A stretch of 37,614 nucleotides of DNA, taken from positions 1 through 37,614 of the forward strand of contig CAKOAU010000001.1 in NCBI GenBank assembly GCA_932521035.1, read 5' to 3'. Positions within the stretch are counted from its first letter, which is position 1. Every line of letters begins with the position of its first letter. The notes under the pieces are model-generated. The model did no database searches and was not told where the DNA came from. It saw nothing but the letters and a program-made list of their open reading frames with translations. Of the stretch, positions 35,211 through 37,614 are shown one piece after another. The stretch comes from Oscheius dolichura. Lineage: Eukaryota > Nematoda > Chromadorea > Rhabditida > Rhabditidae. Position numbers and translations under genes: made by a program.

Positions 35211-35443
35211 TCCCTTGAATGCATGTGCCCCCTCTAGTTTAACTGTTGTCTTTTTCGGCAAGCTTCTGTAATTTGGCTTACCTGTTGCGCCTTTTTCTAA
35301 TAATTTATCCCCTTTTTCTTTCTGTTTGACATCCATCGGGCTCTGTCCCTGTGATTCCTGCTACTACATTGCCGCCGAGTATTGCGCGCTACAAACTTTA
35401 GAGTCTCTCGCTCTCTCTCTCTCTCTCTCTCTGAACTGAAGAT

Positions 35444-36464
35444 ATGGATCCTATCGCTCTGTGGTGGGAGAATGGAGGCGGTGTGCCTTATCAGCAGGAG
35501 AACCCACTGGACTCTTCCGACGCTGAAGCGGAACAACAAAGACAAGAAGAAGGTGCTCAACCGGAGAAGCTGTGCGATGCGGAAGTGGAGGTGGTCACAT
35601 TGTCTGAGAGTGAAGCCGATGAATCCGACGACGATGACGACGAAAGTGACAGCAGCATAAACTACAGCAGCAGCGACTTAGAGGTAGAAGAAGAAGAAGA
35701 TGTGGAGAAGATGAGCGACAACCAGGATGAAGAAATGGACGACGACGACGACGAAGACGAGGATGAGGAAGACGAGGATGAGGAAGACGACAGCGATTCG
35801 TTAAAATCAATGGAGGTCGCACCAGGAGACGAGGACGAGGTGGACAGGCAATTCAGCGGCTGTCCACATCCCCGCTTTCGTCATGATGAGCCTTTCCTAG
35901 AAGATGGGCAGACCCTAGACGTTGGGGTGGTTCGCCTCGTCTGTGAGGACGACTACGACGTCAGCCGCCTTTCACCTCCTCCCGTCTCTTACACCAGAGG
36001 CCGTCAGGTATCCCATCACCACCACCAGCAACAGCATTTAATATGGCTTCAGATGGTCCGGATGTCCGTGACAGTCGTCCTCAATTGCCGCTCCTCGATC
36101 CTCTACCCCGCATACAGGACGGCCCCAATTAAGTCATACAAGGTCTGTGAGCGTCTTCTCTTGTAAAAGTGTACTTAAATTCAGCTGGTAATCGACCATC
36201 CCGCCGCTCTACCATGGTACACTGTTCATATGCTGTTTAGTCACGTAAAAGACGTCTTCTTCAGCAAATTGGTGAGCTCAGCAACCCCCCACGCCCTAAA
36301 TATGATAATTCAAGTACAAGCTGAAACTTCAAACCCACAGAGATTTCCCCAACTCCACTAGCGACGGTACTGTGCTGATCGTGGCCCGTATTGAAGACGA
36401 GAGGGACCATGGGCTGGACGCTCGGGTCACCGATGAAACAGTCGTCCACTTTACTTCAACCTAA
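35444..36464 (+). CDS. Gene 2, copy C: acidic protein with a putative ubiquitin-like C-terminal domain
   Basis: Exons 35444-36007, 36053-36142, 36185-36271 and 36321-36464, 294 aa, same as the copy at 18034. The acidic block lies in residues about 50-130. The final exon uses a TACAAG acceptor; the apparently better CACAG acceptor 27 nt further on breaks the frame at once. Confidence 0.75.
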
Positions 36465-36937
36465 GCCTAAGCCGCCTCCTTCCCCTGCTTCGCTTCCTGC
36501 GATTTGTTCTGATTCCGCTTTCGTCTCTGTCTTAGCCTTACTACTACTACTAATTGAATTAATAACCGTCAGTAAAAAAAATAATAGTCTCTGAAGTTCT
36601 CTTTAAGTCCTATAGCAGCCTAAAACCTTCCATCAAGCCTCCGCTATTTCAAGTAATTTTTGCTTCTGCTTCACACCCTTTGTAATCGACCTAGGCTTTC
36701 CGCTCTCGCGAAATATCTTTTACCACTTTCCCCTAAGCCATCAGTAAATTGTAAGCCGATTATCGCCACACTTGCCGCTTTGTCTATTTCTCTTTAAAAT
36801 AAATGGTCGTTCTACTACTGGTTTTTATATAAGCACGGGTAAATAGCCTGAAAATATCAGTCAATTTTAAGCCATTCTGAATTCTCGGTAAAAATGGGTT
36901 AAATATTGGTTACTAGTGAATTTGCTTCCAGGTTAAA

Positions 36938-37493
36938 ATGAGCGACGACGACGGCTTTGAGAGCGACGCTACCTCGCGGAGCAACAGTTCGGACTCCGAG
37001 AGCGAACTGTTGTCCAGTGGGTACAGCAGCCCAGACAGCCAAGAAGACTCGGATGTTGATGAAGAAGAAGACAGACCCATTATAACGACTACACTGCGCT
37101 TCGTCGGCCTGGATGATTGTTTAGTAAATCCTGAACATCAAGAGGTGGGTTTTCCAATAGAAAGCCTTAAAAAACGACATTATTCCAGGCTAGTGTGAAT
37201 GTGTACTGGGACTATACCATCTGGGACCTCATCGGCATCATTGAGTCGATGTACTTCAAGGAGGTACAACTCATTAGAGACTTCAATATACGCCTAAAGT
37301 TTAGGAGCAGCAGGACACACACCTCTACGCCGTGTACACAGGCTGGACAGAACGACATACTGTTCAAATGGGACGGCCTGATCTTCACCCAGACGTCATC
37401 CTCATTTCGTGCCTGAACCGCCAACTCGACGATGCACACGACGAAATACTTCGCCACGGCGACATTTACCGAATTAACAAGTTCCAGCTATAA
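36938..37493 (+). CDS. Gene 3, copy C: small acidic protein with a putative ubiquitin-like domain
   Basis: Exons 36938-37144, 37189-37263 and 37305-37493, 156 aa, same as the copy at 19528. It is complete, with the poly(A) signal at 37522-37527 inside the window. Confidence 0.82.
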
Positions 37494-37521
37494 ATTTTCA
37501 TAAACTTGTCCATTTGACCGT

Positions 37522-37527
37522 AATAAA
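37522..37527 (+). terminator. Poly(A) signal AATAAA of gene 3, copy C
   Basis: Canonical AATAAA 29 nt after the stop codon, as in copy A. Confidence 0.65.
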
Positions 37528-37614
37528 CTTTTTCTAATGTTGCCTATCAGCAGCGGGTTCTGTCTAACTGGGAAAGACAGAAGAAAACGTTATCGAATCC
37601 ACGATGAATCCTAA

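Larger units (their letters stand above)
23302..37614 (+). mobile_element. Helitron copy C, running off the window end
   Basis: Same sequence as 5892-20204 at offset 17,410. It lacks the minisatellite to its left; the junction with copy B falls inside the divergent satellite-like unit. It carries intact gene 1, gene 2 and gene 3. Confidence 0.88.

Overview
The window looks like genomic DNA of a nematode, probably a rhabditid. The evidence is very short introns (37-71 nt in the gene I resolved) with T-rich TTTTCAG-like acceptors, and (TTAGGC)-like telomere-type motifs inside introns. No species can be named from sequence alone.

Bases 1-3860 hold three host-type genes, all on the minus strand. 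They are a small Cys-rich secreted-type gene (599-1090), a nematode-style secreted phospholipase A2-like gene carrying an in-frame TAG (1397-1946), and an unrecognised type I membrane protein gene (2093-3859) whose frame breaks near its 3' end. Bases 3860-5217 hold no gene I can support. A minisatellite with alternating 88 and 120 bp periods fills 5218-5891.

The rest is a large rolling-circle transposon (Helitron) with a cargo I have not seen described. Copy A (5892 to at least 20204) and copy C (23302 to window end) appear identical at an offset of exactly 17,410 bp. Each encodes three plus-strand genes. Gene 1 has 29 exons whose phases all close, giving 3,433 codons plus stop. Its order is Ser-rich N-terminus, helical region, acidic segment, Cys-rich region, HUH Rep nuclease, Pif1-like helicase, a divergent ubiquitin-specific-protease (USP) domain, a macro domain, and a canonical USP domain. 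Genes 2 and 3 encode acidic proteins whose C-terminal parts look like related beta-grasp (ubiquitin-like) folds. That last point is inference.

Between A and C lie about 1.4 kb of repeats and hairpins (20205-21612) and then copy B (21613-23302). Copy B is an intron-containing fragment of gene 1 holding only the first USP domain and half of the macro domain.

Working model (inference): Rep and helicase mobilise the element. The two deubiquitinase-like domains, the ADP-ribose-binding macro domain and the two small ubiquitin-like acidic proteins act together on host ubiquitin or ADP-ribose signalling, for example DNA-damage or silencing responses to rolling-circle intermediates. The perfect 17.4-kb tandem repeat may be a genuine recent array or an assembly artefact.
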